Assembly (NCBI GenBank): GCA_021825925.1
Contig: JAKAFP010000010.1
Span: forward strand, 1-64,000
DNA from: Chloroflexota bacterium
GTDB lineage: Bacteria; Chloroflexota; Anaerolineae; Anaerolineales; Anaerolineaceae
Reading direction: 5' to 3'
DNA length: 64,000 nt
Shown here piece by piece: positions 34,774 through 42,255 of this stretch; position 1 is the first letter of the stretch, and every line of letters starts with the position of its first letter. The position numbers were made by a program, and so were the translations under genes. The notes beneath the pieces are model-generated. The model had not been told where the DNA came from. It saw only the letters and a program-made list of their open reading frames with translations, and did not search any database.

Positions 34774-36525
34774 ATGAATAATTTACGTGCTTATTCTGAT
34801 TTATTCTTCGATGATCTTGAAATCTTTGAAGATATCCAGCGTGGCCATTCTTATAAAGCGTTTATCCGCCAGGCTGTGCGGGAGTTCCTTGAAAATGAAA
34901 CCAAAGAAACAGCTTTTGCAGTATATGAATCCTTCTTTGATAGCTATCGCATCACAATTGAAGGAAAGAAAGCCACATTCATTGATCTGTTGGATATGCT
35001 GCGGGCTTATGAAGAAAACGCCGCGACCCTTATAGACAAACAAAGGGACCATTTCATCCACTCGGTGAACGTATTCATTCTTGGGTTATGTATCTATTCC
35101 CGGAATACTAACTTCAGGGCGGCTTTTGATAACATAAACCTGAATAAATCAGAATATCCTAATTCCTACGACACCAAACATGAAGAGTTCTTTTACCGCT
35201 GGGGTCTCGCTGCCTTGTTTCATGATGTGGGCTATCCGGTCGAGATCATTTGTAAGCAAATAAGCAAATTCATGGCGTTTGCCTCCGAGGTGGACGGCGA
35301 TCGCAAAGTAAATGCACACCTTGAATTTGAAAACTTTGAGGTTTTAAACTCCGTAGCCGAGATTGTTCCAAAAATCGAGTTTACCCGTTCGCATATCGAA
35401 AAATATGCCTCATCCGTTGAAGTGGATCTTTTAAAACCCATTGATCTGCTCTCACACAAATTGCACCTGGCGTTTGGCGTGGATTTTAAAACCATTAAAC
35501 GCGATCTTGACAGCTTTGTCAGTCTCATGGCAAAAAATGGATTTGTGGATCATGGTTTTTACAGTGCTCTTATCGTATTGAAATGGTATGGATATCTGAT
35601 CCAGGTTGCCAAATACAAGCCCGATTACTTTTTCAATCCTGTTTTGGATAGTGCAAGTGCCATCCTTCTTCACAATTATTATCGCAATGTGTTGATGAAA
35701 TCACCGTACATCCTTGAGGCGCTCTCACCGCAGCAACACCCCATTGCCTATTTGTTGATCCTGTGTGATGAATTGCAAGAGTGGAACCGCGAGGCATACG
35801 GAATAGTGGATAAAAAGCTTAATCCGGTGGGAGAAGCCTCCATCGCGATCACCGACAAACGCATGGATATTACCTACCTGGTCAAAAAAGGAACCATTCC
35901 AAATCAGTTTTCTATTGAAAAAGAGAGTTACTTGAACAAAGTTCTAAAAATGGACTCCGTCTTCACGGGCGGTTTTTCGATCGGCTGCGAAATTGTCGAA
36001 CATTTAACCACCCTGGCCGGGGATTTAAAAAAAGACTCCGCAATCACCCCTCGCCCGTTACTCGACAACCTTGAAAAATTGGCCATTGCCATCCACGAAA
36101 AGTTCAACCAGAAACAAATCGAAAGGCATCCTGAACAACCGCTGGACTACCCCAGATTCACTGATCTGCCTGATATTTTAAAATACTCCAATTTACGCCA
36201 AGCCCGGCATATCCTGACAATACTGGACTTAATGGATTGGGAGATGCGCCCTCTCAACTCACAAGGTGAAATTATTGAGAAAATATCACCTGAGGTCGTG
36301 GAAGTGCTGGCGAAAAAAGAACATGAAGCATGGATGAAGGAGCGATACTCCACAGGTTGGATTTATGGAAAAACAAAGAACGTTGATCAAAAGGTTAGTC
36401 CTGATCTCATACCGTACGAACAACTAAGTGAAGCATCAAAAGATAAGGACCGTGATTCGATCAATAACATTCCTGAATTGCTGGCCATGATCGGAATGGC
36501 TATCTATCGGAAGAACCGTTTTTAA
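34774..36525 (+). CDS. HD-domain protein with C-terminal RyR domain
   Basis: A 583-residue soluble protein joining two recognisable parts. Residues about 88-345 look like an HD phosphohydrolase fold: H93/H96 in RDHFIHSVNV, the H150-D151 pair in LAALFHDVGYP, H260 in VDHGFYSALIVL, and D332 in LILCDELQEWNR, in the usual order. Residues about 508-580 match the RyR repeat of ryanodine receptors: EHEAWMKERYSTGWIYG, then SPDLIPYEQL and DRDSINNIPELLAMIG. Prokaryotic RyR domains are associated with nucleotide-signalling and conflict proteins and are thought to bind small ligands. The gene is isolated, with an extended -10 (TGGTATTAT, 34720-34728). A role in hydrolysing or sensing a nucleotide signal is inferred. 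Confidence 0.7.
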   Translation: MNNLRAYSDLFFDDLEIFEDIQRGHSYKAFIRQAVREFLENETKETAFAVYESFFDSYRITIEGKKATFIDLLDMLRAYEENAATLIDKQRDHFIHSVNVFILGLCIYSRNTNFRAAFDNINLNKSEYPNSYDTKHEEFFYRWGLAALFHDVGYPVEIICKQISKFMAFASEVDGDRKVNAHLEFENFEVLNSVAEIVPKIEFTRSHIEKYASSVEVDLLKPIDLLSHKLHLAFGVDFKTIKRDLDSFVSLMAKNGFVDHGFYSALIVLKWYGYLIQVAKYKPDYFFNPVLDSASAILLHNYYRNVLMKSPYILEALSPQQHPIAYLLILCDELQEWNREAYGIVDKKLNPVGEASIAITDKRMDITYLVKKGTIPNQFSIEKESYLNKVLKMDSVFTGGFSIGCEIVEHLTTLAGDLKKDSAITPRPLLDNLEKLAIAIHEKFNQKQIERHPEQPLDYPRFTDLPDILKYSNLRQARHILTILDLMDWEMRPLNSQGEIIEKISPEVVEVLAKKEHEAWMKERYSTGWIYGKTKNVDQKVSPDLIPYEQLSEASKDKDRDSINNIPELLAMIGMAIYRKNRF

Positions 36526-36569
36526 AAACAGCGATGGAATATTTTATACAAATCTAATAAATATTACTA

Positions 36570-36597
36570 TTGACTTTCTCAATTAATCCGATACAAT
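36570..36597 (+). promoter_or_regulatory. Promoter of the cysK-cysE leader
   Basis: TTGACT (36570-36575) and TACAAT (36592-36597) with 16-bp spacing. The expected start is near 36604, giving a leader of about 200 bases before cysK, which contains the cysteine leader peptide. Confidence 0.78.
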
Positions 36598-36629
36598 AAG
36601 ACAAATTAAGTCTAATATTTGGAGTATCA

Positions 36630-36671
36630 ATGAAACAAACTTGCTTGTGTAGAAGGCGGGGCACGATCTAA
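36630..36671 (+). CDS. Leader peptide MKQTCLCRRRGTI, putative cysteine attenuator
   Basis: A 13-codon ORF with GGAG 5 bases before its ATG, starting about 26 bases after the predicted transcription start of cysK-cysE. It has two Cys codons (TGC and TGT, codons 5 and 7) followed by a run of three Arg codons (AGA AGG CGG). The encoded biosynthetic product (cysteine) matches the codons, as in classical amino-acid attenuators and the Cys-rich leader ORFs of mycobacterial sulfur genes. Ribosome stalling on these codons when Cys-tRNA is low would change folding of the following RNA. Expression is not demonstrated. Confidence 0.6.
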   Translation: MKQTCLCRRRGTI

Positions 36672-36758
36672 CACCGCCAGAGTCTAATCCTCACGGTCAA
36701 CTTTTTCTGGCGGCGGTAGACGTCCCCGCACGTATGTCGTGCAGCGCTCTCCGTCGCT
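36655..36758 (+). promoter_or_regulatory. Competing RNA hairpins in the cysK leader
   Basis: Several mutually exclusive pairings are visible. CCGCCAGA (36674-36681) pairs with TCTGGCGG (36706-36713). GCACG (36728-36732) pairs with CGTGC (36738-36742). GCGGGG (36657-36662 region, inside the leader ORF) can instead pair with CCCCGC (36724-36729), and GCACGA (36661-36666) with TCGTGC (36737-36742). A short AGCG/CGCT stem (36743-36758) ends in TTTT. The set fits an attenuator or a translational switch, since the leader ORF covers one strand of the long-range pairings. Confidence 0.5.
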
Positions 36759-36803
36759 TTTGATTTAAGTTGGCCGTATTTTATTTAAACATAGGATATT
36801 AAA

Positions 36804-37736
36804 ATGAAAATCGCAAATGATGTCACCGAACTGATCGGCAATACCCCACTGGTTAAATTGAACCGGCTGACCAAAGGCAGTGTCGCCACGGTTGCCGCAA
36901 AACTGGAATATTTCAACCCCTCCCACAGCGTAAAAGACCGCATCGGAGTATCCATGATCAACGCCGGAGAAAAAGCCGGATTGATCACCAAAGATACTGT
37001 GTTGATCGAACCCACCAGCGGAAACACCGGTATCGCACTGGCTTTCGTGGCCGCCGCCCGCGGCTATAAACTGGTGCTGGTCATGCCAGACACCATGAGC
37101 AAGGAACGCCGCATGCTGCTGCGTGCTTATGGTGCAGAACTGATCCTCACCCCAGGCAGCGAAGGCATGCCCGGCGCCATCCGCAAAGCGGAAGAGATCG
37201 CGGCTTCTGACAAGAAGTATTTCATGCCGCAGCAATTTAAGAACGGAGCAAACCCCGAGATCCATCGCAAGACCACCGCGGAAGAGATTTGGCGTGATAC
37301 TGACGGTAAGGTGGATATTGTAGTAGCCGGCGTTGGCACCGGCGGCACCATCACCGGCATCGGTGAAGTGTTGAAATCGCGCAAACCCGGTGTCAAAATG
37401 ATCGCTGTTGAACCGGATGCTTCGCCAGTGCTTTCAGGCGGCGCAAAAGGTCCCCATGTCATCCAGGGTATCGGCGCCGGCTTTGTGCCTGATGTACTCA
37501 ACACCCAGATTTATGACGAGATCATCCGCGTCAAGAACGATGATGCACTCGGAACTGCACGCGAAATGGCCACCCGCGAGGGGCTGCTGGTGGGTATCAG
37601 CTCAGGTGCAGCCACCTGGGCAGCCTTGCAGGTGGCTGCAAGACCAGAGAACAAGGGCAAGCTGATCGTAGTGATCATCCCCTCTTTCGGTGAACGCTAT
37701 CTCAGTACTGCTCTGTTTGCCAACCTGACCGACTAA
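36804..37736 (+). CDS. cysK: Cysteine synthase A (O-acetylserine sulfhydrylase)
   Basis: PLP enzyme making L-cysteine from O-acetylserine and sulfide. The PLP lysine is in [11 protein letters not shown] near residue 44. The substrate loop [13 protein letters not shown], the phosphate-cup [16 protein letters not shown], and the C-terminal [12 protein letters not shown] are all canonical. Length is 310 aa. It is followed 23 bases later by cysE, with which it can form the cysteine synthase complex. Expression is probably controlled by the cysteine-codon leader peptide upstream. A short plain ribosome site (AGGATATTAAA) precedes the ATG. Confidence 0.96.
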   Translation: MKIANDVTELIGNTPLVKLNRLTKGSVATVAAKLEYFNPSHSVKDRIGVSMINAGEKAGLITKDTVLIEPTSGNTGIALAFVAAARGYKLVLVMPDTMSKERRMLLRAYGAELILTPGSEGMPGAIRKAEEIAASDKKYFMPQQFKNGANPEIHRKTTAEEIWRDTDGKVDIVVAGVGTGGTITGIGEVLKSRKPGVKMIAVEPDASPVLSGGAKGPHVIQGIGAGFVPDVLNTQIYDEIIRVKNDDALGTAREMATREGLLVGISSGAATWAALQVAARPENKGKLIVVIIPSFGERYLSTALFANLTD

Positions 37737-37759
37737 GGACGCATCCAATGGAGGGAACT

Positions 37760-38491
37760 GTGTCTTACTCACTTTTTCGTTACATTCGCGAGGACATCCG
37801 TTCGGTCTTTGAACGCGATCCGGCGGCACGATCCACACTTGAGTTGTTACTGTCCTATCCCGGTCTGCAAGCCGTGTGGGCACACCGCACCGAACACTGG
37901 ATGTGGGTTCACGGCCTCAAGCTATTGGCCCGTTGGTTCTCACAGATCACCCGCTTTTGGACGGGGATCGAAATCCACCCGGGGGCCAAGATCGGTCACA
38001 GTTTCTTCATTGACCACGGCATGGGAGTGGTGATCGGTGAGACCGCTGAAATTGGCGACCGCGTCACGCTTTATCACGGGGTGACCCTGGGCGGAACAAG
38101 CCTGCAAAAAGGCAAACGGCACCCAACCCTCGAAGATGATGTAGTGGTCGGTGCCGGCGCCAAAGTGTTGGGAAACATCGTGATCGGCGCTCACAGCCGG
38201 ATCGGTGCCAACGCCGTGGTGGTCAAACCCGTGCCCCCCAACTCGGTGGTGGTGGGTGTACCAGGCCAGGTGGTCAGCCGCAGCCAACCTGCCGCCAACG
38301 GGCCGGACCTTGAACACGGACGTCTGCCGGACACCATCGGCGACTCGGTGGCCTCCTTGATGCTAAGGCTCGAAGCCGTTGAAACCCGCCTGAAAACACT
38401 GGACAAACACAAGCACGATGAACAGCTTGAACATGTCTCCGTGCACAAACCGACTGACGGCGTTTGGCATGGCGAAGATTTCATGATCTAA
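37760..38491 (+). CDS. cysE: Serine O-acetyltransferase
   Basis: Acetylates serine with acetyl-CoA, the committed step of cysteine synthesis. An N-terminal helical region is followed by a left-handed beta-helix of hexapeptide repeats ([66 protein letters not shown]). The catalytic His is in DHGMG. About 70 residues beyond the usual end form a charged tail (residues 175-244). GTG 37760 follows GGAGG by 5 bases and is preferred over ATG 37748, which overlaps that site. The short N-terminal domain (compared with E. coli) is like that of Bacillus CysE. Confidence 0.93.
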   Translation: MSYSLFRYIREDIRSVFERDPAARSTLELLLSYPGLQAVWAHRTEHWMWVHGLKLLARWFSQITRFWTGIEIHPGAKIGHSFFIDHGMGVVIGETAEIGDRVTLYHGVTLGGTSLQKGKRHPTLEDDVVVGAGAKVLGNIVIGAHSRIGANAVVVKPVPPNSVVVGVPGQVVSRSQPAANGPDLEHGRLPDTIGDSVASLMLRLEAVETRLKTLDKHKHDEQLEHVSVHKPTDGVWHGEDFMI

Positions 38492-38506
38492 AACTTGACG
38501 TAAGAA

Positions 38507-38634
38507 TCCGATTTCTTTAAAAGAAATCGGAATCTTGTCCTTCACCCCACGCGGTTTTAAAAACCGCGGGAGTCTTATCAATAATTCATTTTTTATAAAT
38601 CCCCGCAGATTTAAATCTGCGGGGATTTTTGGTT
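38507..38634. terminator. Array of three hairpins between cysE and the convergent CAP gene
   Basis: Three near-perfect palindromes in a row: TCCGATTTCTTT/AAAGAAATCGGA (38507-38531), CGCGGTTTT/AAAACCGCG (38550-38568), and a 32-bp palindrome AAATCCCCGCAGATTT/AAATCTGCGGGGATTT (38598-38629) followed by TTTGG. The last is a bidirectional terminator because both flanks are A/T rich. Confidence 0.85.
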
Positions 38635-38651
38635 AAGCAAATAAATCGTGA

Positions 38652-39653
38652 TTATTTTTTAAACCTGGGTCTGATAAAGAAGAAGAACAACACCACAAAC
38701 AATCCAACCGCACTTAAGACCAGCAGCCCAAAGCCGAGATACTGGCGGTCAATTTTCTGAAAAACGCTGACCTTGGTTGGTGTTGGTGTTGGGGTGAGCG
38801 TATGGGTCGGGCTGGGCGTGGTGGGCATGAGCGTCTGCGTCGGCGTCCGCGTGGGCATCATCACGGTTGCGGTACGGGTGGGAGTGATGGTGGGTGTGGG
38901 TTTGAGACTGATCTTGAGCGTCTGTCCCGGTATGATTTGGTCAGAGGTCAGATTGTTGAGCGTTTTGATCGCTCCGATGGTGGTACCGTAATTAACAGCA
39001 ATGGTATAGAGCGTATCATTGGCCTTGACGACATGCCAGATCGTCCCATCCAGATCAGGGGTGGAGGTGGGAAAAGAAACCACATAATTGTTCGTCACCG
39101 GTGTGCTGCCTTCAGGCACGTCCGTGGATGAGGAGCCCGAACTGACTGTTGTGCCAGAACCGGAATCACCTGCGATGGCACCCGCCTGAAGCACATAATA
39201 TGTTCTTCCATCCGAACTGGAAGCAATACCTACCCCAACATAACGGTATTGTTTTTCAGTTGCAGGCAGCATATGGGCTGAGTCAGCCCAATAACCTGCG
39301 AGCATATCTATGGTCATGGCGGTGTCCATGGCCCAGTTTTCGGTGACAAACACAGTACTTCCACCACCGAAACCAAACCCGGCACATCGGACACTTGCCG
39401 AAGTATAACCGTAGTAGGTTAAATGACCTGTTGCGCCCATGCCGGCCATTTCTTCTGCCGTCCATTGGGCGCAGCTATCCAACGCGGAGTCTTCTATCAA
39501 CGCATTGGACCAGTAGCCGGCACGCCAACCATTGATCAAGGCGATCATATCGGCGCCCGTCACAGAACCGGCTGCCTGCACCTTGTTGAGTGGCAACACC
39601 AACAAACCGGCAAGTAAAATGACTATTAGTGAGAGATAAAAATATCGGCGCAT
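38652..39653 (-). CDS. Secreted CAP/SCP domain protein with LysM domain and C-terminal membrane anchor
   Basis: Surface protein of 333 aa. A signal peptide covers residues 1-27 (cleavage after VQA). Residues about 35-160 form a CAP (SCP/PR1) domain with ALIEDSALDSCAQWTAEEMA, GHLTYYGYT, ENWAM and YRYVGVGIA. A Ser/Gly linker leads to a LysM domain at about 205-250 (WHVVKANDTLYTIAVNYG through GQTLKI) that can bind peptidoglycan or chitin-like glycan. A Pro/Thr-rich stretch (252-298) and a transmembrane helix (about 307-328) with basic tail FIRPRFKK anchor it. The start codon sits only about 10 bases after a TATAAT box, so the mRNA may be leaderless. Confidence 0.87.
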   Translation of the reverse strand: MRRYFYLSLIVILLAGLLVLPLNKVQAAGSVTGADMIALINGWRAGYWSNALIEDSALDSCAQWTAEEMAGMGATGHLTYYGYTSASVRCAGFGFGGGSTVFVTENWAMDTAMTIDMLAGYWADSAHMLPATEKQYRYVGVGIASSSDGRTYYVLQAGAIAGDSGSGTTVSSGSSSTDVPEGSTPVTNNYVVSFPTSTPDLDGTIWHVVKANDTLYTIAVNYGTTIGAIKTLNNLTSDQIIPGQTLKISLKPTPTITPTRTATVMMPTRTPTQTLMPTTPSPTHTLTPTPTPTKVSVFQKIDRQYLGFGLLVLSAVGLFVVLFFFFIRPRFKK

Positions 39654-39690
39654 CGTTGGGTTATTATAACCGATGCGCCGAGAGTGGCAA
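39646..39690 (-). promoter_or_regulatory. Promoter of the CAP gene embedded in a 10-bp inverted repeat; probable leaderless start
   Basis: On the minus strand TTGCCA (39685-39690) and TATAAT (39663-39668) are 16 bp apart. The ATG at 39653 begins 10 bases after the -10, leaving a leader of about 2-3 bases and no ribosome site. CGGCGCATCG (39646-39655) and CGATGCGCCG (39671-39680) form a perfect inverted repeat around the -10, with the start codon inside one arm. The repeat could be a repressor operator, or could fold in read-through RNA from the CBS gene. Confidence 0.65.
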
Positions 39691-39708
39691 TTCTATAAAT
39701 GTCAAGAA

Positions 39709-40131
39709 TTAATGGAGGCTGCGTTCCTCAAAGTTGGTGCCCATGGCTTCTGCGATCACCAAAAAGTCAGTGGCCGAGATCATGCCCACGATCATACCCT
39801 GGTCATCTGCAACCGGCAGATGATGTACGCGAAGTTTTTTCATCAACGCTGCGCATTCAGAAACCTTCATGTCAGTCGGGACGGTGACGACAGGAGACAC
39901 CATGATCTCGCGAATTTTTGTCTTTGAGGGATCATTTTTCTGTGCGACAATTTTGTCACAAATATCTATGGACGTCACAATGCCGTATTCGGGGTTTGTG
40001 GGGGTTTTGTTGACGATGACACTGTTCAAATAGCGGTGGCGCATGAGGGATAATCCCTCGTTGACGCTTGCATCTGGATCAATAAAAATCACAAGGTCTT
40101 TCATCCAGTTCTTGACGGTCAAAAGCTTCAT
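39709..40131 (-). CDS. CBS-pair domain protein
   Basis: Stand-alone tandem CBS protein (140 aa) forming one Bateman module. CBS1 begins KNWMKDLVIFIDPDASVNEGLSLM and ends at IVTSIDICDKI. CBS2 begins REIMVSPVVTVPTDMKVSECAALM and ends HLPVADDQGMIVGMISATDFL. Such modules bind adenine nucleotides (AMP, ATP, SAM) and regulate partners in trans. Both partial nucleotide sites show the typical (G)(I/M)xT/SxxD motif. It lies just upstream of the CAP/LysM gene on the same strand but that gene has its own promoter. The partner protein is unknown. Confidence 0.85.
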   Translation of the reverse strand: MKLLTVKNWMKDLVIFIDPDASVNEGLSLMRHRYLNSVIVNKTPTNPEYGIVTSIDICDKIVAQKNDPSKTKIREIMVSPVVTVPTDMKVSECAALMKKLRVHHLPVADDQGMIVGMISATDFLVIAEAMGTNFEERSLH

Positions 40132-40269
40132 GCATCTCTCCTTGAGTCATTCTAAAATGGATCGAACAAGAAAATTGTCAACGAACGATAATAATAATTT
40201 AACGTTTTCTGAGATAAAAGTCAAATGTGATTTGTCAGACAAATTTTGGTACAAACTTCGTAATTGCAA

Positions 40270-41043
40270 CTATTGGTTTGGCCACTGCCAATTTTGTAAG
40301 TCTTCGAGGACTTTGTAGGCGGTCATATCCAACTGAATGGGGGCGATCGAAACATACCCCGCTTTAAGGTCGCCAAAATCGGTGCCAGTTTCATCCACTC
40401 CTGTGGGCGCCTCGCCGCCGATCCAGTAGTAGGGTTTACCACGCGGATCTTCACGGCGGATCAATTCATCACGGTAAATACGCATCCCCTGCCGGGTGGG
40501 TCTGAATCCCTTTAATTCGGTTTCAGACAGGTAAGGCACATTAACATTAAGCAAGATATCACGCCCAAAGGGATGTTTGAACATTATTTCAACGACCTTG
40601 CGGGCGGCTGAAGCCGCAGATGAATAATCCAGCACACCACTGAAATGTTCAGGGGCATCGAGCGAGACGGCTACCCCAGGAACACCATTGATGACCGCTT
40701 CCATCGCAGCTGTCACCGTGCCTGAATAGGTGATGTCGTGTCCGATATTGGCGTTGGGATTGATCCCTGAGACCACCAGGTCAATCGGTTTTTCGATCAC
40801 GCCCATCAAGGCCAGCGCCACACAATCTGAGGGGGCGCCGTCACTGGCGAGTGCCGGGCTGCCATCCGCAAGGGTGACCGGTTTTGCACGCAGCGGACGG
40901 TGGAGCGTTTTAACATGGCCTGATGCTGACCAGTTGTGGTCTGGAGCAAGCACGCTTACCTCACCCACCTTGCGCATCTCTTTTACCAGCGCCAGCAAAC
41001 CCGGGGCTGTCACACCATCATCATTGGTAACCAGAATGTGCAT
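40270..41043 (-). CDS. surE: 5'/3'-nucleotidase SurE
   Basis: Metal-dependent survival protein SurE that dephosphorylates nucleoside 5'- and 3'-monophosphates. N-terminal MHILVTNDDGVTAPG carries the DD metal pair. GAPSDCVALAL, VSGINPNANIGHDITYSGTV and AMEAVINGVPGVAVSL are the characteristic active-site blocks. The ATG at 41043 has GAGG 6 bases upstream; the open frame to 41064 adds only MIEDEVI. Length 257 aa. It is monocistronic and divergent from the TetR gene; the 140-base gap between them holds the TetR promoter. Confidence 0.95.
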   Translation of the reverse strand: MHILVTNDDGVTAPGLLALVKEMRKVGEVSVLAPDHNWSASGHVKTLHRPLRAKPVTLADGSPALASDGAPSDCVALALMGVIEKPIDLVVSGINPNANIGHDITYSGTVTAAMEAVINGVPGVAVSLDAPEHFSGVLDYSSAASAARKVVEIMFKHPFGRDILLNVNVPYLSETELKGFRPTRQGMRIYRDELIRREDPRGKPYYWIGGEAPTGVDETGTDFGDLKAGYVSIAPIQLDMTAYKVLEDLQNWQWPNQ

Positions 41044-41115
41044 TATGACCTCATCCTCAATCAATAAGTTGTACCTGTTTATTTTAGCATCTCTCAGCCT
41101 TCAATCCAATTTACA

Positions 41116-41170
41116 TTGACATAATGAACAATGTTCAGTAAGATTAGGTTTATTATGAACATGGTTCATA
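41116..41170 (+). promoter_or_regulatory. TetR-type promoter with two operator palindromes
   Basis: TTGACA (41116-41121) and TAAGAT (41139-41144) are 17 bp apart. TGAAC-AAT-GTTCA (41125-41137) fills the spacer. A second, better palindrome TATGAAC-ATG-GTTCATA (41154-41170) covers the transcript start and ribosome region. Centres are 31 bp apart, about three helical turns. This is what an autorepressing TetR dimer pair would need. Confidence 0.8.
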
Positions 41171-41183
41171 TAAAGAGGCTGAC

Positions 41184-41777
41184 ATGCCAAAAATACTGCC
41201 CGATATTCAAAACACCATCTTAACCATTGCCGAAAAACATTTTAAAGACCATGGTTTTGAGAAAACCGACATGCGTGAGATCGCACTCGAATCCAACATT
41301 GCCGTTGGAACGGTCTATTTACACTTCCACAACAAAGAAGCGCTTTATCAACAAGTGATCAAAAACAATTGGACGAAAACGCTGGAGAAAATTAGCGCCA
41401 TTGCTCAAACCCCTGATAACCCGGAGACGCTTCTCGAAGAGATCCTGGATGTGCTGGTGAAGGAAATGTCCAACCGAAAATCGCATGAAAGTCTATGGAT
41501 GGAAATCGGTTCATTTCATCATCACGAGTTTGCCAAAAAGCCGCCCATGGACCATTTCTCTGGCATGCGGGACCCCATCACCAGCATCCTGAGCGATTTG
41601 ACCCAAAAAATGGCGACCCAAGATGGAAAACAAATGGATGAAAGCATCGGCAGCCAACTGGGAAGTTTTGCCTTCATCATGACCGTGGATCTATGCATGC
41701 AGGGTTCTGTCCCCACCGGGCAGCAAACCCAATTGATCCGTCATCTGCTTGCTTCCTATATAAATCAATTAACCTGA
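41184..41777 (+). CDS. TetR/AcrR family transcriptional regulator
   Basis: A 197-residue TetR-type repressor. The N-terminal helix-turn-helix is typical: AEKHFKDHGFEKTDMREIALESNIAVGTVYLHFHNKEALY at residues 15-54. The C-terminal ligand domain is helical and not assignable to a substrate. It is almost certainly autoregulated through the two TGAAC-N3-GTTCA palindromes in its own promoter. The only gene immediately following is a small frameshifted membrane protein 76 bases downstream, so its target may be elsewhere. The convergent-divergent neighbour surE starts 140 bases away and could share the operator, though no surE promoter was identified. Confidence 0.9.
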   Translation: MPKILPDIQNTILTIAEKHFKDHGFEKTDMREIALESNIAVGTVYLHFHNKEALYQQVIKNNWTKTLEKISAIAQTPDNPETLLEEILDVLVKEMSNRKSHESLWMEIGSFHHHEFAKKPPMDHFSGMRDPITSILSDLTQKMATQDGKQMDESIGSQLGSFAFIMTVDLCMQGSVPTGQQTQLIRHLLASYINQLT

Positions 41778-41853
41778 TGATCCAAAAAAGCCAACTGTAA
41801 AACACACGCCCCCAATGGATGGCGCGATAAATCAATATTGATCGGAGACAAAA

Positions 41854-42074
41854 ATGAAAATCCTCAAAGCAGTATGGAATTACCTCAAAGACTGGAGAAA
41901 CCTTCTCACTCACGGACTGATCGGAGTGGCAATTGTGGTGGTTGCCCTGGTGATTCCCGTCGCTCCCATCTATCGGGTAGGAATTTTAGTGTCGTGGTTG
42001 GGTTCAACTTGATCCGCATGAATCACGCGAAACGCTTTCTCCACCAGAAGAATGACCCAACCATAGAATCTTAA
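41854..42074 (+). pseudogene. Small one-helix membrane protein, apparently frameshifted
   Basis: From ATG 41854 (GGAG 6 bases upstream) a frame encodes MKILKAVWNYLKDWRNLLTH, then a hydrophobic helix (GLIGVAIVVVALVIPVAPIY), and stops at 42012 after 52 residues. The plus-1 related frame then continues sensibly as VVGFNLIRMNHAKRFLHQKN up to 42074. Joining the two frames in the stretch GGAATTTTAGTGTCG gives a coherent 73-residue protein with one helix and a basic tail. It is either a real frameshift mutation, programmed slippage or a sequencing error in a homopolymer run. Confidence 0.5.
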
Positions 42075-42083
42075 ATTCACAAG

Positions 42084-42111
42084 TTTGATTTTTAGGGATT
42101 TATGATATAAT
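42084..42111 (+). promoter_or_regulatory. Extended -10 promoter of rpsB-tsf
   Basis: TGA directly followed by TATAAT (42106-42111) forms an extended -10; TTTGAT (42084-42089) at 16 bp is an acceptable -35. The predicted start near 42118 leaves a leader of about 138 bases. Confidence 0.7.
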
Positions 42112-42117
42112 TCACCG

Positions 42118-42255
42118 GCTTAGGTAATGTCCAAACAATGGATGGAGCCTGGCCTATCCCACACGTGCCCCGATCTTGTCTGCGTGCTGTCAAAAAAAAA
42201 CAGTGATGACAGGGCTAAAGGGTGCGGAAGAATAAAACGCAAAGGAGTACTACCC
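42118..42255 (+). promoter_or_regulatory. Long 5' leader of rpsB
   Basis: About 138 untranslated bases before the rpsB start. A stem CTGTC (42187-42191) with GACAG (42208-42212) encloses a run of nine A residues, followed by a G-rich stretch. Ribosomal protein S2 operons are often controlled by such leaders, bound by S2. The exact structure was not resolved. The open frame from 42127 through this region has unlikely composition and is not considered coding. Confidence 0.35.

Noticed and set aside
42127-42255. N-terminal extension of rpsB from 42127
   Set aside because: The extension has no similarity to S2 and would ignore the good ribosome site at 42244; it lies in the leader RNA.
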